A DNA stretch of 6,738 bases, from NCBI GenBank assembly GCA_945861315.1, contig CAMAUB010000073.1:1-6738 (forward strand), read 5' to 3'. The notes beneath the pieces are model-generated. The model searched no databases. It was not told the origin of the DNA and saw only the letters and a list, made by a program, of their open reading frames with translations. Below are positions 6,124 to 6,738 of this stretch, piece after piece (positions within the stretch are counted from its first letter, which is position 1; every line of letters starts with the position of its first letter). A program made the position numbers and the translations under genes. The DNA is from Chlamydia trachomatis (GTDB lineage Bacteria; Chlamydiota; Chlamydiia; Chlamydiales; JAAKFR01).

Positions 6124-6738
6124 ATGATTGTTGATAGTTATCGCAAAGTCGTTTGGAATCAATTCCGTAAAAGCAAAGTCGGCATGGTTGCGCTTATTTT
6201 GTTGGTATTGTTTTTTCTCATTGGGCTTTATGCACCTTTTTTAGCCAATAGTAAGCCCCTTTTAATCATTTGGAATAAGAAACCCTACTTCCCCCTTTTG
6301 CGCTATCTCTTCTATAAGGGCTTTTATTCAAAACCGATTGATCTCTTCTATAATATCTTGATGTTCACATTTCCATTCTTTTTGATTGGACTGCGCTATC
6401 GGTGGGTTTTTTGGACAATGTGTCTTTTGCAGTTAAGTCTTTTCTGCTTTTTTATGACTGGATTTGTGAAAGATCCGAAAAGCAATCCTAGATCGAAAGA
6501 GGCAAGACAAAAAGCACTACAAAGTCAGATGACATATCGAGAAGATCCTCTTTTAGCGCCAATTATTCCCTATCCAACCTGGGCCTTTGACCTGAAGTTT
6601 ATGACAAACTATGAGAAGATAAATCTGATTTTAGATTATCTTCATCAAAAAACGCAGCATGAATATCTTTTGCCTTATGCCACTCTTTTTGAAAAGAAGT
6701 GGGAACAACAGATGCCTACTCTTTGGTCTGTCGCACAG
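6124..6738 (+). CDS. OppC/YejE-type peptide ABC transporter permease, N-terminal part (cut by window end)
   Basis: The first 205 residues of an open frame that runs off the window. ATG 6124 is the only ATG available, because an in-frame TGA lies at 6115-6117. Residues 12-40 match the OppC_N signature: a positively charged WNQFRKSKVG followed by a membrane segment ending in YAPFLA. The following ANSKPLL and YFPLL resemble the start of the YejE branch of inner-membrane permeases, which work with a YejB/OppB partner, an ATPase and a binding protein to import peptides. Unusually, residues about 75-90 and 94-114 form two further hydrophobic segments, followed by a basic stretch and a soluble-looking region. 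The core permease domain has not begun by residue 205, so the full protein should be much longer than YejE. From memory, chlamydial oppC-like proteins are also extended. The family call is fairly firm; the substrate is unknown. Confidence 0.75.
   Translation, partial: MIVDSYRKVVWNQFRKSKVGMVALILLVLFFLIGLYAPFLANSKPLLIIWNKKPYFPLLRYLFYKGFYSKPIDLFYNILMFTFPFFLIGLRYRWVFWTMCLLQLSLFCFFMTGFVKDPKSNPRSKEARQKALQSQMTYREDPLLAPIIPYPTWAFDLKFMTNYEKINLILDYLHQKTQHEYLLPYATLFEKKWEQQMPTLWSVAQ

Overview
The window is a bacterial chromosome segment, very probably from a member of the phylum Chlamydiae. Four same-strand genes, sppA/sohB, polA, coaE and rho, follow one another with tiny gaps or overlaps. This order matches, from memory, the C. 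trachomatis block sohB-polA-coaE(yacE)-rho (CT494-CT491). The protein sequences, especially Rho, also look chlamydial. The DNA is AT-rich. The miniature inverted-repeat elements at both ends of the block are not what one expects in the compact Chlamydiaceae, so an environmental, amoeba- or arthropod-associated lineage is more likely (inference; I cannot name a genus).

Layout. Positions 1-149 hold a long imperfect palindrome, a MITE-like element (family B) cut by the left window edge. Just after it comes sppA (188-1219, membrane-anchored serine protease). It is followed 16 bp later by polA (1236-3890, complete DNA polymerase I with all three activities predicted intact). coaE (3884-4462, dephospho-CoA kinase) overlaps the polA stop, and rho (4459-5883, termination factor) overlaps the coaE stop by ATGA. 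The tight packing indicates one transcription unit with translational coupling.

The rho-to-permease gap (5884-6123) is almost filled by two abutting palindromic elements. Family A is at 5889-6009, and a short second copy of family B is at 6006-6077. They share one TATA tetranucleotide, which suggests successive insertions at a TATA target. At 6124 a new gene begins on the same strand: the N-terminal 205 residues of an OppC/YejE-type peptide ABC transporter permease, cut by the right window edge. It carries an unusual extra membrane hairpin.

Functionally the block mixes membrane protein quality control, DNA repair and replication, the last step of coenzyme A synthesis and transcription termination. 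The genes are linked by conserved order rather than by a shared pathway. Nothing here is clearly a new biological system. The points most worth checking are the TATA-flanked MITE families, a non-canonical residue in the Rho ATP pocket, a shortened lid in CoaE and the enlarged permease N-terminus.
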